DNA of 40,673 nucleotides from Bacteriovoracaceae bacterium UBA7695 (GCA_002482685.1 DLGL01000060.1:27428-68100); one strand, 5' to 3'. Numbered from the stretch's first letter, positions 27,010 through 34,987 are shown. Numbers and translations are program-made. Notes: a model not told the origin generated them from the letters alone.

Positions 27010-27037
27010 TTGACTTTGGAGCCGTTGGTCCTATAAA
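27010..27037 (+). promoter_or_regulatory. Promoter of tRNA-His
   Basis: TTGACT (27010-27015) and TATAAA (27032-27037) are separated by 16 bp and followed by a GC-containing discriminator 15 bp before the mature tRNA 5' end. Confidence 0.7.
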
Positions 27038-27052
27038 TTGGGACTTCTTTGT

Positions 27053-27129
27053 GGTGGATGTAGTTCAGTTGGTAGAGCGCTAGATTGTGATTCTGGTTGT
27101 CGCGGGTTCGAGTCCCGTCATCCACCCCA
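27053..27129 (+). tRNA. tRNA-His (anticodon GTG)
   Basis: The 77-nt gene folds as a normal cloverleaf. Acceptor GTGGATG (27054-27060) pairs with CATCCAC (27119-27125), the D arm contains AGTTGGTA, and the anticodon loop TTGTGAT with GTG reads histidine codons. The T loop is TTCGAGT. The extra G at 27053 opposite discriminator C 27126 is the hallmark of tRNA-His, and CCA is encoded (27127-27129). A recombinase remnant on the other strand has its stop codon inside the last 12 bases, marking this as an integration site. Confidence 0.97.
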
Positions 27130-28269
27130 CTTTTTCATTTCACTGTATTTCTGGAACAGATCGAAAGGTTTGTTCCAATCAAAACAAACAGTTCCATCTT
27201 TTATTTTGCAGTTCGAGAAGAGTTTTCTAATAAGAAGCTGTTTCTGTTCAATTGGCTGTCTCTCATAGAGAGAGTGAGCGTTTTTCGCAAGTTCGAGGAA
27301 ATTGATTCCTTCTAACTGATAATTAGCCTGAGCTTTCTTCTGCTTATCAATAGATTCAAGAATGCCTCTTTGCAGCCTTCTCCATTCACCACTTTTTCTC
27401 TCCCAGAAATCTAGATCAATCTTACCAAGAAGCTTATCTTCATAACTTGCATCTAAAAGCGCCCCTAATTTCTTATACTCCCGGTTTAAGCGGTCCAATG
27501 CCGTATTGGAGTATGCCTGTTGGTCGGAATGAGACTCTAATAGAGCTTTCTTAGTAAGCTCTACAATTTCTTCTGGAATTTGAAGTTGGGATACAGCTAA
27601 AGAAAAACTCCTCTCGATTTTAGTTTGCTCAACATAAATCACGTTAGAACATTCACCTCGAGTACCTGTACAATGGTAATAGACGTAAGTTGTGCCATTG
27701 GCTTTTCGTTTTTCTTCGCCCGTAATAGATCTACCACAATGGCCGCAAGTCATAAGAGCAGAGAACGCGAGATTTTTTACATTGTGACGAGGCTTTCTAA
27801 TATTCCCAATTAGGTTTTGGACTTTATCGAATAGATCTTTTGAAATTAGAGGTTTATGTGAACCTATATATTCTTTCCCTTTGACTTCCATCACGCCATA
27901 AAAAAACTTATTCGTGAGAACTCTCTTCATAGCTTCTTTGTTAGGCTTCTTCTTTGCTCGCTTAGACCTGAATCCTTCTTGGTAAAGATACTCATTCAAA
28001 GCATTTAAAGAATATCTTCCTGTTGAAAACTCCTCAAAAGCCTTCTTTATGTAATGAGCATATTCATTATCAATTAGTACTTCATGTGAAACTGGATCAT
28101 TCTTATAACCAACTGGAGCCATGAAAGGGTATCCACCCTTTTCAAGTTTTTTATACATACCCTTTTTCGTTTCCTCAGAAAGATTATCAATAAAGTTTTT
28201 TGCCATTAAAACTTTGATACCATGATTTAATTTTTGACTGCTTCTTGAATCTTTACCGAGAGCTTTTAT
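27118..28269 (-). pseudogene. Large serine recombinase lacking its catalytic domain
   Basis: The open part begins at the ATG at 28206 (MAKNFIDNLSEETKKGM), but recognisable family sequence continues upstream in the same frame to about 28267 (GKDSRSSQKLNHGIKVL), where it meets the TAG of the HTH gene. The recombinase domain (PFMAPVGYKN, VLTNKFFYGV), zinc ribbon (TCGHCG ... YYHCTGTRGEC) and C-terminal coiled coil are intact for 362 residues. The N-terminal resolvase domain with the catalytic Ser, normally about 130-150 residues, is absent, so it cannot cut DNA. The 3' end runs into tRNA-His. It is the relic of an integrated element of the COG1961 type. Confidence 0.85.
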
Positions 28270-28641
28270 CTAATCGAAAGGGAAGTCTTCTTGATTAGTG
28301 AATGATGGCACTTCTATTCCTTTAAACTGTTCTTGAATATTCAAAATAGCTTTAAAAAGACTGTTGAAATTTTCTTTGGATAGATCTCTTTGTGAAATTT
28401 CGAGAAATAATTTTGTATAAAGCAAATCCATAGATGTAATTCGAGACTTTATATTGTTCTCAAGAGACTTTGCTAACTCGTCTTTCTGAATTTCAATTAA
28501 ATTAGTAATAAAGTTTCTATAGGATTGAACATATTTGATTACTGTCGGCTTAGAAATTTTTAATTCCTCAGCAATCTTTGCATAACTTATACCTCGAGAC
28601 CGCATTTCAAAAATTGATGATTTCTGATTTTCATTAAGCAT
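28270..28641 (-). CDS. HTH-domain protein of the integrated element
   Basis: The 123-residue product has an N-terminal resolvase/transposase-type helix-turn-helix (residues 5-42, RGISYAKIAEELKISKPTVIKY) and a helical C-terminal region. It could be a small regulator or a terminase-small-subunit-like protein; the sequence does not decide. Its TAG stop is in the same reading frame as the recombinase remnant immediately behind it, so the original 5' part of the recombinase was replaced exactly here. The ribosome binding site is weak. It is divergent from the gene at 28661 with 19 bp between starts. Confidence 0.6.
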   Translation of the reverse strand: MLNENQKSSIFEMRSRGISYAKIAEELKISKPTVIKYVQSYRNFITNLIEIQKDELAKSLENNIKSRITSMDLLYTKLFLEISQRDLSKENFNSLFKAILNIQEQFKGIEVPSFTNQEDFPFD

Positions 28642-28660
28642 TCATTAAGTATGAATTTAA

Positions 28661-29029
28661 ATGTCGCATTTGAGAAGGCCGGCAAAAGTATGCATATTAA
28701 ACTTAACTTGTTTAGATGGGCAAAAATTAAATGTAGGCCATTGTAAGAAAATGGTTTACCGTATTGATAGATCCAGGAGTTTAAAAGTGCTTATTGTTGA
28801 TGTTTGTCCTAGTGAGTGGGCTCGTAAGCACCATATTCTGGTGAAAACCTTCACATGCCCTCACTGCAAGCTTCAAATACGTACAGAGATACCCTACGTG
28901 ACCTCTAAGTCGTACGGCCTTATGACTCAAGAGCATCGATGCGCCAAAACCCTTAAAGGTTTGAGCTATGTTCCCAAATCAAAAGAAATGAATCAGCTCG
29001 CTAGATCGATTGCTGAAGGTCTTGTCTAA
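28661..29029 (+). CDS. Hypothetical protein with possible zinc site
   Basis: The 122-residue frame has no recognised family. A CPHC pair (about residue 66) and a downstream HRC could bind zinc. The start is uncertain: no good ribosome binding site precedes the ATG at 28661, and an internal ATG at 28751 (MVYRID) would give about 92 residues. Composition is basic in the N-terminal part, suggesting nucleic-acid contact. It overlaps the convergent gene at 29001 by 29 bp. It belongs to the accessory region beside tRNA-His. Confidence 0.45.
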   Translation: MSHLRRPAKVCILNLTCLDGQKLNVGHCKKMVYRIDRSRSLKVLIVDVCPSEWARKHHILVKTFTCPHCKLQIRTEIPYVTSKSYGLMTQEHRCAKTLKGLSYVPKSKEMNQLARSIAEGLV

Positions 29030-29570
29030 CATACTTCTTAAAAGCAAGCCCTAGAGATCTTAGGTGATCAACCATTTCACGAGTGGCAAAGCCCTCAGCT
29101 ATAGCCAATTCATTATCAATTTCTTTGTCTTCAAATTTCGAAACATTATGAACGAAAAATCCATTCCAGTGCTTTGTACTAAATTGACTTTTACGAAGCT
29201 CTTTCGGCAACTCCATCTGAGCTAAGTGCTTAGCCTTTCGTTTCTTCTCACCTTCAATCTTTATTACCATGCTTCTTAGAGCCCCATAGATTAGCTCTTC
29301 TTCTTCTTCAGGAAGATCCAAGAAAGATAAATGTGAAATATTTAAAACTTCTAGATAAGGATGGGCTTCAACATCAAAATGATAAATTTCTCGAGTCTTA
29401 AGGCCTAAGACAGAAACTTTCATTATTTCTGATGCGCGATTTGGAATTGTAAAAGTATAGATATACTTCACTTTTTCGTTTGAGCCCTGCTTCGAGCAAC
29501 AAACTTGTAGTGCCTTTTCAGGTTCAATTAAATAATCTTGGACACGATCAAAAAGTTCAATAGCAACCAT
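29001..29570 (-). CDS. Hypothetical cytoplasmic protein
   Basis: The 189-residue product has a good ribosome binding site (GGGAGG, four bases before ATG). It has no signal peptide or membrane segment. The N-terminal 90 residues look like mixed alpha/beta (YIYTFTIPNR, KVSVLGLKTREIYHF) and the second half is charged and helical. No family is recognised. The gene stands alone on the minus strand, convergent with the possible zinc protein, inside the accessory region. Confidence 0.6.
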   Translation of the reverse strand: MVAIELFDRVQDYLIEPEKALQVCCSKQGSNEKVKYIYTFTIPNRASEIMKVSVLGLKTREIYHFDVEAHPYLEVLNISHLSFLDLPEEEEELIYGALRSMVIKIEGEKKRKAKHLAQMELPKELRKSQFSTKHWNGFFVHNVSKFEDKEIDNELAIAEGFATREMVDHLRSLGLAFKKYVRQDLQQSI

Positions 29571-29812
29571 ATATCCTCCCGTGGAAATGTGCTGTGGCTC
29601 TCATCAATGAGATACCAATGTGTGTAATAACATTCTCGCGGCCTCAGGTAATTTGAGTCAATGTAGAACACCGTGTTGTAAGGTAATATTGGCCAAATAT
29701 TAACTATTTAGAAAGCCAGAGTGGTTTCGCTGCGCGCAAGTCCCTAGCTAAATTCAGTACCCGAATAATGATTTGTTTGTTCTATTGAATATTCAATTTT
29801 TTAGGAGCCTTT

Positions 29813-30535
29813 ATGGACATCAAAGAGGAAGACGATGAATTATGGCCTCCATTCTATTACATAATTGGCAGTCTCATTCTCATTATTCCACTCATATTTT
29901 ATGTTCATAACTTTAGAGGTGATTTTTCAAATGATCCATCTGACTGGGGAACATTTGGAGATTATTTAGCTGGTATTGCAGGGACCTTATTTAGCTTTAT
30001 GTCTTTCATATTACTTATCAGAACACTGTATGTTCAAACTCATGATTCAAAGAATAAAGATTCAAATGATATTTTTTTTAAATTAATAGATCTTCTATCG
30101 AAAACTATATCTGAAATGAAATATAAGAACTTTAGTGGAGAAGAGGCATTTAAAAACTTAGCTGCCGATTTAGATCCTTACTTACAAAACGTAAATCTGA
30201 ATGATCTTCCAAGTCTCAAGACCCATTACACCAGCTATATAACAATAAGACATAATTTCTTGGGTCATTATTTTAGATTATTCTATAACATTTTAAAATT
30301 TATTGATGAGTGCCCAATTAGGTTAGAACGAAAACACAAATTGGTTTCATTTTTGAAAGCAGTACCTTCTCAGGATCAACTAATCCTTCTGTTTTACAAT
30401 TGTCTTGCTGGCAAAGGTGAAGACAAATTCAAACCCCTGATCGAGAAATATCATTTTTTTAATAATCTAGAATTGATCACAGTATTAGATAAGAATTTAA
30501 AGCAATTCTATAATCCAAAAGCATTTAACGTTTAG
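29813..30535 (+). CDS. Putative phage abortive infection protein (putAbiC-like)
   Basis: The 240-residue protein has two N-terminal membrane segments (about residues 14-30 and 50-70) separated by DWGTFGDYLAGIAGTLFSF, a pattern I know from the putAbiC family. The cytoplasmic part has the matching blocks IFFKLIDLL, HNFLGHYFRLFYNILKFID and LILLFYNCLAGKG. Family members are linked to abortive infection by phage resistance screens and genomic context; the mechanism is unknown. TTAGGAG precedes the ATG. A 240-bp gap upstream holds a possible promoter (TTGTAA 29676-29681, TATTAA 29698-29703, 16-bp spacer). Confidence 0.7.
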   Translation: MDIKEEDDELWPPFYYIIGSLILIIPLIFYVHNFRGDFSNDPSDWGTFGDYLAGIAGTLFSFMSFILLIRTLYVQTHDSKNKDSNDIFFKLIDLLSKTISEMKYKNFSGEEAFKNLAADLDPYLQNVNLNDLPSLKTHYTSYITIRHNFLGHYFRLFYNILKFIDECPIRLERKHKLVSFLKAVPSQDQLILLFYNCLAGKGEDKFKPLIEKYHFFNNLELITVLDKNLKQFYNPKAFNV

Positions 30536-30640
30536 TTTTGAATTAGACGTAATAACAGAAGCCAAATACTATGGTAAAATCATAGATCAAATTGAAGATA
30601 AGGAATTATAATGAAGCTGTTATTACCTAGATAATCGTTT

Positions 30641-30832
30641 CTACCAACTTATATTAGACTTCGCAAAATCAAATACAAATTTTAAATGAGGGTTTTCAAG
30701 TTTTAAAACTTTGGATGAATTAGAATCAACAGGTTCTTTATCATCTTCAATAATATTCTTTTCCTGAATCTTTATTGATCGATAATTTTGTAGGTCGATA
30801 ACGTTGGATAACTCTTCACTTTTATTAACCAT
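30641..30832 (-). CDS. Small hypothetical protein downstream of the deaminase
   Basis: This 63-residue frame is 30 bp behind the AvcD-like gene on the same strand, so it may be co-transcribed. It is acidic and Asn/Ser-rich, with no signal peptide, membrane segment or known motif. The ribosome binding site is poor. Its position next to a defence gene makes it a possible accessory protein, but it could also be chance. Confidence 0.4.
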   Translation of the reverse strand: MVNKSEELSNVIDLQNYRSIKIQEKNIIEDDKEPVDSNSSKVLKLENPHLKFVFDFAKSNISW

Positions 30833-30862
30833 ACAATATTCTTAACCTATTTCTAAAATAAT

Positions 30863-32374
30863 TCAACTGGGTTTTAATTTCTCTTCTAATTGGGTAACCA
30901 TTTTTAGTTCTAATTCATATAATTTGTCAAAAGATAGTCTTTCATTAATAAAGAATTCTCCTTTGGATTCAATATGTAACCCCCCGTCTTTGTTCTTAAG
31001 TGAACCTCTCGAGAAGAAGATACTATATTTCATAGGGGCAACGCCTTCGTACGCCAAGAATCTGACAAGCGTTAGATTTTGAGGATCTTGGGTAATAGCA
31101 TCGTCATGCAACGACAGAGCAAGGCTTTTTGGATAGGGCTCAATATAGTAAACATCTTTGATTCCTGAGGCGACAATATGCCTAGCACAGTTGTGACAAG
31201 GAAAGGTAGTTGTGTACAAGGTCGCTTTACTAGTAGTGCCCCGACCAGTCCGAGAGATTTGAGTAATGGCATCCATTTCTGCGTGAACAGCTCTACTAAA
31301 CTCAATCAACTCTTTTACACGAGTTGTTTTAACCTTTGCCTTAAACTCTGAAAAAGTTGAGTCTCCTCCAAAAAGCTTAAACAATTCATTATAAATTTCA
31401 TCTTTATGCTTATCATTATAGCAAATCCCGCCTTTACCGAAACATCTTTGGTCTGGCTTTGAATCTGAATCATAAAGACCACCAAAAGCTTTAGGAACAT
31501 CATTGTGGCCAGTTGAAAGAAGAGAGCCATTTTCAGAAACAATTGCAACTCCAACTTGTCTAGACATGCATGCGCTACTCGCACTTGCAACAAATGCATG
31601 GTGCATCGCTGTTTCATGAGCTGAAGGTGTAACAACATTAGATCGCAATAAGAGATCAATATAACGATTAAGCTTCGATTTCAGCTCATCGAGATTTGTA
31701 ATATCATTCCGAATAAATATGTCGGCTGACTTAACACAATCTCTGACCTGTTGTTCGTGTTTTTCTTGTTTGTTCCCTGAATCAACCTCAAAGATTTCAT
31801 GAAACTCCAGTTCTGAATAACCTTTGTTTTTAATTCTTTGCAGACAAACATTCTCAGTCGTCAGAATACCAAAAAGAAAAAAAGCCGATTTATATATTTC
31901 TTTAAAAAAGATTATTTCATTTGGATTCTTAATCGAATCAAAAATAAAAACTGTTTTTTTATTGTGAGGATTCTTAAGATATTCATCACCATATTGTTCT
32001 TTACGGATTTTGACAATTTCGGCACAAACCAGCTTAGCAATTGCATAAGGAGAAACATGCTCTCTAAGTAAATTTCCTTTTTTTTGGAGATACTTTATCC
32101 TATCAGCAGGGACTTTTATGTCCTTAGCCAACGTGAATTTAGATGTGCTTACTTGCTCAATAAGTGCTGAAACTTTAATGATGTGAGCCTCAAACTCTCT
32201 TTCAAGAAATATCTCTTTAAGTTTCTTCGCGGTTAAGGATGTTCCACTACCTATTGGCCCAGTGACTCCAATATAAATTTCATTCAGCTTTCTTTCTTTC
32301 ATTACATCAACGGAGAAACTATCCTTTTCTTTTACGAAATCTTTCTGTCCTAGACTCACAACTTTCTCACCCAT
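30863..32374 (-). CDS. AvcD-like anti-phage dCTP/dCMP deaminase with N-terminal P-loop domain
   Basis: The 503-residue protein joins an N-terminal P-loop kinase-like domain (residues 30-250; GPIGSGTS at its P-loop) to a C-terminal zinc deaminase of the dCMP/CDA fold. Zinc ligands and catalytic Glu are H364-A-E366 (AVHAEMDA) and C393/C396 (PCHNC). RQVGVAIVSENG and YYIEPYPKSLALSLHDD match the AvcD group, which depletes deoxycytidine nucleotides during phage infection. The P-loop lacks the usual Lys (GxGTS instead of GKS/T). In Vibrio the partner is an RNA antitoxin encoded just upstream; the 244-bp gap upstream here holds a strong inverted repeat. GGAG precedes the ATG. Confidence 0.85.
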   Translation of the reverse strand: MGEKVVSLGQKDFVKEKDSFSVDVMKERKLNEIYIGVTGPIGSGTSLTAKKLKEIFLEREFEAHIIKVSALIEQVSTSKFTLAKDIKVPADRIKYLQKKGNLLREHVSPYAIAKLVCAEIVKIRKEQYGDEYLKNPHNKKTVFIFDSIKNPNEIIFFKEIYKSAFFLFGILTTENVCLQRIKNKGYSELEFHEIFEVDSGNKQEKHEQQVRDCVKSADIFIRNDITNLDELKSKLNRYIDLLLRSNVVTPSAHETAMHHAFVASASSACMSRQVGVAIVSENGSLLSTGHNDVPKAFGGLYDSDSKPDQRCFGKGGICYNDKHKDEIYNELFKLFGGDSTFSEFKAKVKTTRVKELIEFSRAVHAEMDAITQISRTGRGTTSKATLYTTTFPCHNCARHIVASGIKDVYYIEPYPKSLALSLHDDAITQDPQNLTLVRFLAYEGVAPMKYSIFFSRGSLKNKDGGLHIESKGEFFINERLSFDKLYELELKMVTQLEEKLKPS

Positions 32375-32528
32375 AATTACTCCATATATTTTTACTTAAT
32401 GTTATTGGATTAAGGGGTTATATCAATGGAGCAAAAACTTCGTGCAATATGATGAGATTCAAAATCATCAGCCTTAAGATGGAAAATCACTGTTTTCTGA
32501 GGGGGAATCGCTAAAAAACTCATTTAAA

Positions 32529-32570
32529 CTTAACGAATCTGAAGAACATTTAAAATTCAGATTTCTTAAG
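32529..32570. repeat. Imperfect 15-bp inverted repeat upstream of the deaminase gene
   Basis: CTTAACGAATCTGAA (32529-32543) and TTCAGATTTCTTAAG (32556-32570) pair except for two or three central positions, over a 12-base loop. It lies about 155 bp upstream of the deaminase start and about 50 bp beyond the 3' end of the hypothetical gene at 32619. It could terminate that transcript or be part of an AvcI-like RNA. Confidence 0.6.
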
Positions 32571-32618
32571 ATTCAAATCAACCAGGGACCCTAAGTAATT
32601 CTGGCCGGTCTTTAACCA

Positions 32619-33395
32619 TTAGACTTTGATGAATGTCCATTTACTAACCATATCAGCCTTCAGAGCCTTCTCTTTAATATCAATATAAGATTCAACCAAA
32701 TCTTTAATTGCATGTTGAGCCAAGCCAGCAAATTCATGAATTGTATCTGGACGATAATTTTTTTCTAACTCTTGAAATATTTCTTCTTGAATCCTGTCTG
32801 CAAAGAAGAATCTTGTGCCGCCTGGACTTTCGGTTGAGCAATAATAGGGCTCATTTCCTTCTAGTTGATTGAAGAAATGAAGGTAGCCTTTCTTAAAATA
32901 CTTTATTTTGCTGTAGTGGTAGGTACCACTTGTGCGCATTCTAACCCATAGGTTTTTCAACTTCACAAACTCTTGGAATTCTTTTCCAGGAATAACCTCA
33001 CCCAAAGCTAATCTTAAAACAATATTCAAATATTTTTGTCGGTCTTCTGCTATATTGTTCGCCGCCTTATAGAAAGTAGGATGGTTTAAGCGCTCTTTGT
33101 TTTCATTTATCGCTTCAAAAAGTTCTATAATATGAGAAGCGATCAGTCTGGATGCATGATTATAATATGAAGTCGAAAGACGGGCTTCCATTTGATCTTC
33201 TTTATTGGGCTCTTCTCCACGCCCAATCTTTTCTTTAAATATCTGGACTCTCTTTTCAGCTTCAATTCCATGCAATTGATAAGTCTTAAAGTCGTTAAAC
33301 CAAGCCGCCATAGAAATAATGAAGCTATCTAGCTCTTCTTCATCTTTATTTGAAAAAAAAATCCTGGGGTTAATTCTTTTAGGTAAGCCAAGCAT
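32619..33395 (-). CDS. Hypothetical cytoplasmic protein in the defence region
   Basis: The start is placed at the ATG at 33395 (AGAAGGTGGA three bases upstream), giving 258 residues from MLGLPKRINPR; nine more codons are open upstream but would cover the ribosome binding site. The protein is helical and charged with no signal peptide or membrane segment. No family is recognised. A region with YHYSKIKYFKKGYLHFF suggests nucleic-acid or protein contacts only in a general way. It is 244 bp upstream of, and co-directional with, the AvcD-like deaminase. Confidence 0.6.
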   Translation of the reverse strand: MLGLPKRINPRIFFSNKDEEELDSFIISMAAWFNDFKTYQLHGIEAEKRVQIFKEKIGRGEEPNKEDQMEARLSTSYYNHASRLIASHIIELFEAINENKERLNHPTFYKAANNIAEDRQKYLNIVLRLALGEVIPGKEFQEFVKLKNLWVRMRTSGTYHYSKIKYFKKGYLHFFNQLEGNEPYYCSTESPGGTRFFFADRIQEEIFQELEKNYRPDTIHEFAGLAQHAIKDLVESYIDIKEKALKADMVSKWTFIKV

Positions 33396-33637
33396 AATTC
33401 CACCTTCTGAGATCATATTCAAACTCCACTTATATTTTCCAAAGAAGCAAGCCTAACTTACTACAATATTTTCAGTTCTCGACAGTCCGAAGTAGCTATT
33501 CGCTTTACTCACCAGAACAATTAATATTTCAAAAGACTACGTATCTATAAGTTTTTATTAACTTTAATTGCTGAAACTAATCTTTAATTAGGCCCATAGA
33601 CTGGGTAATAAGCCTGCAAACCTTGAAGGAGGTTCTC

Positions 33638-33724
33638 ATGAAGATCTACATCACTCCCACAGTAATGATCCAGCTAATCGCTGCTTTAGTTACACTACGA
33701 GAGCTAGGCATTTTGGGGAATTAA
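33638..33724 (+). CDS. 28-residue hydrophobic micro-protein
   Basis: ATG at 33638 has an excellent ribosome binding site (GAAGGAGG, five bases upstream) and opens 28 codons. The product is MKIYITPTVMIQLIAALVTL followed by RELGILGN, a short hydrophobic helix with a charged end, like small membrane peptides or type I toxins. The hairpin at 33738-33767 follows 13 bp after the stop. No homolog is known to me. Confidence 0.5.
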   Translation: MKIYITPTVMIQLIAALVTLRELGILGN

Positions 33725-33737
33725 TGGTGGGTGCGTC

Positions 33738-33767
33738 AATTAGGGTGTTAAACAAATCACCCTAATT
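33738..33767 (+). other. Perfect 10-bp hairpin after the micro-gene
   Basis: AATTAGGGTG (33738-33747) and CACCCTAATT (33758-33767) form a perfect stem with a ten-base loop. No T-run follows, so it is not a typical intrinsic terminator; it could protect the 3' end of the upstream transcript or be part of an RNA. Confidence 0.55.
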
Positions 33768-33788
33768 AATCAAAGTCCATATTTTGAA

Positions 33789-33913
33789 GTGGCCCTAGCT
33801 CGCAAGAAGACGTATATATTCGTCCACAAAGCCACCCCATTTTAAATTCAGTTTCGATCTTCGCAAGAAGTGAAAAATACTAAAAGCCCAGTTTAACCCA
33901 CTGGGCTTTTTTT
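33789..33913 (+). ncRNA. Repeat-RNA family, 3' half (copy A0)
   Basis: This copy contains helix P3 (GTGGC 33789-33793 with GCCAC 33831-33835), the block TTTTAAATTCAG, the tetraloop hairpin CTTC-GCAA-GAAG (33859-33870), the linker TGAAAAATACTAA and the terminator AAGCCCAGT-TTAACCC-ACTGGGCTT (33884-33908) with a T-run. The 5' module (P1/P2) seen in other copies is not present upstream; the micro-gene and hairpin occupy that place. The promoter of the next 5' module starts 9 bp after its T-run. Confidence 0.7.
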
Positions 33914-33921
33914 ATTTGTGC

Positions 33922-33948
33922 TTGATCGATTTCAGGATTTGATAGAAT
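33922..33948 (+). promoter_or_regulatory. Promoter of repeat-RNA copy A1
   Basis: TAGAAT (33943-33948) with TTGATC (33922-33927) at a 15-bp spacer. The -10 box is seven bases before the first base pair of helix P1, the same distance as in copies B and E. Confidence 0.6.
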
Positions 33949-33954
33949 AAATAA

Positions 33955-34040
33955 ACTGGTGGAGTGTTTAAAAGCCCCACGACGAGCTTGCTCCACCAGA
34001 AATTTTCCCTAAATTCCTAGGGAGTTTCTGGCCCCAATAC
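33955..34040 (+). ncRNA. Repeat-RNA family, 5' half (copy A1)
   Basis: Helix P1 is CTGGTGGAG (33956-33964) with CTCCACCAG (33991-33999), where other copies have GGGG/CCCC: the G-to-A and C-to-T changes keep the pair. Inside, AAGC (33972-33975) pairs with GCTT (33986-33989) around a loop ending CGACGA. P2 uses AGAAA/TTTCT around TCCCTA/TAGGGA (34006-34023). Downstream, 34109-34157 keeps faint similarity to the central block (TTGTTCC...TCTCGAC...TTTCAG), but no GCAA hairpin or terminator follows, so the 3' half is lost or decayed. Confidence 0.7.
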
Positions 34041-34225
34041 CATAACGAACAAACCGAAATAAAGTAGAAGCTCTTTTTTGAGTTCTCAATTTTCTAATTT
34101 GAAATAATAAATCTGTAAGAATTTGTTCCGATATCTCGACACTACTAGATTTCAGTTAGATGGGACTCTCTACTGTACACCTTTTCGACATGGATTTTAT
34201 TTCCAATAAAATATAACCTCAGGTC

Positions 34226-34987
34226 ATGAAAAAATATTCATTGATACTAATATTATTTTTCCTCAATCATGCAAAAGCATACTGTCCACAACACGTGATT
34301 AGTACATTCCCCTCATCGGGAAGTAAGATTGTACAGAATCAAATATTTATCTTTTTTTTGACAAATTTTCCATTTATCGAAAATCTATCTTGGTCTGAGG
34401 ATGGCAGTAACAGTTTCGAGGATTCCAAAAACCTACAATTTCTTTTTGTTTCTAAGAACCACACTACACAAGCGAAAATTCTAAAAAAAATCAGAGGGGA
34501 TTCAAGACACAACCAATTTCTTATTGTTCCAAATGAACTCTTACACTCTGGAAAGAAGTATCACCTTGCAATAAAACTATTTACACAAAAAACAAAAAGA
34601 TATGAAAACTTCCCCTTAAATGATGATTATTCATGGATTATAAAAGAAGAACTTCATCAGGTAAGTTCCCTACTTCCTAGCCTGACCCCTAAATTTATAG
34701 GAAGTGAGTACTTCGAATTTGGGTGTGGTCCGGTAAGCATGGCAAACTTCAGATTCTCAATCATGGGCGATCAAATTGTAATTAGCGAATTAATTGATCC
34801 AGACGAAGGAACTAGGAAGCTGGCAATTGATGTTGTTCTAAAAGGAGAAATTGGCGTAGGTAAAGGAATGTGTGGTGGTGCGATTGAATTTAAAAGGAAA
34901 CATGGATATAAAATAAGATTTAAGGCAGTTAATAATGAAGGAGAAGAATCCGATTACGGAGATTTTGCTTGGTTTAAATCTCCTTGA
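34226..34987 (+). CDS. Secreted protein, unknown function
   Basis: The 253-residue product has a signal peptide (MKKYSLILILFFLNHAKA). The N-terminal 130 residues look like an Ig-like/bacterial 'SbsA' type beta-domain (STFPSSGSKIVQNQIFIFF, then KKYHLAIKLF). The rest contains a GKGMCGGAIEF segment with two cysteines shared with FGCGPVSM. No family is certain. The gene is AT-rich like its neighbours. Its 3' end overlaps the convergent M23 peptidase gene by 34 bp. It lies in the first gene block between RNA repeats A and B. Confidence 0.65.
   Translation: MKKYSLILILFFLNHAKAYCPQHVISTFPSSGSKIVQNQIFIFFLTNFPFIENLSWSEDGSNSFEDSKNLQFLFVSKNHTTQAKILKKIRGDSRHNQFLIVPNELLHSGKKYHLAIKLFTQKTKRYENFPLNDDYSWIIKEELHQVSSLLPSLTPKFIGSEYFEFGCGPVSMANFRFSIMGDQIVISELIDPDEGTRKLAIDVVLKGEIGVGKGMCGGAIEFKRKHGYKIRFKAVNNEGEESDYGDFAWFKSP

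Noticed and set aside
27053..27315. Short plus-strand frames starting in tRNA-His
   Set aside because: They run through the tRNA and the antisense of the recombinase relic and resemble nothing.
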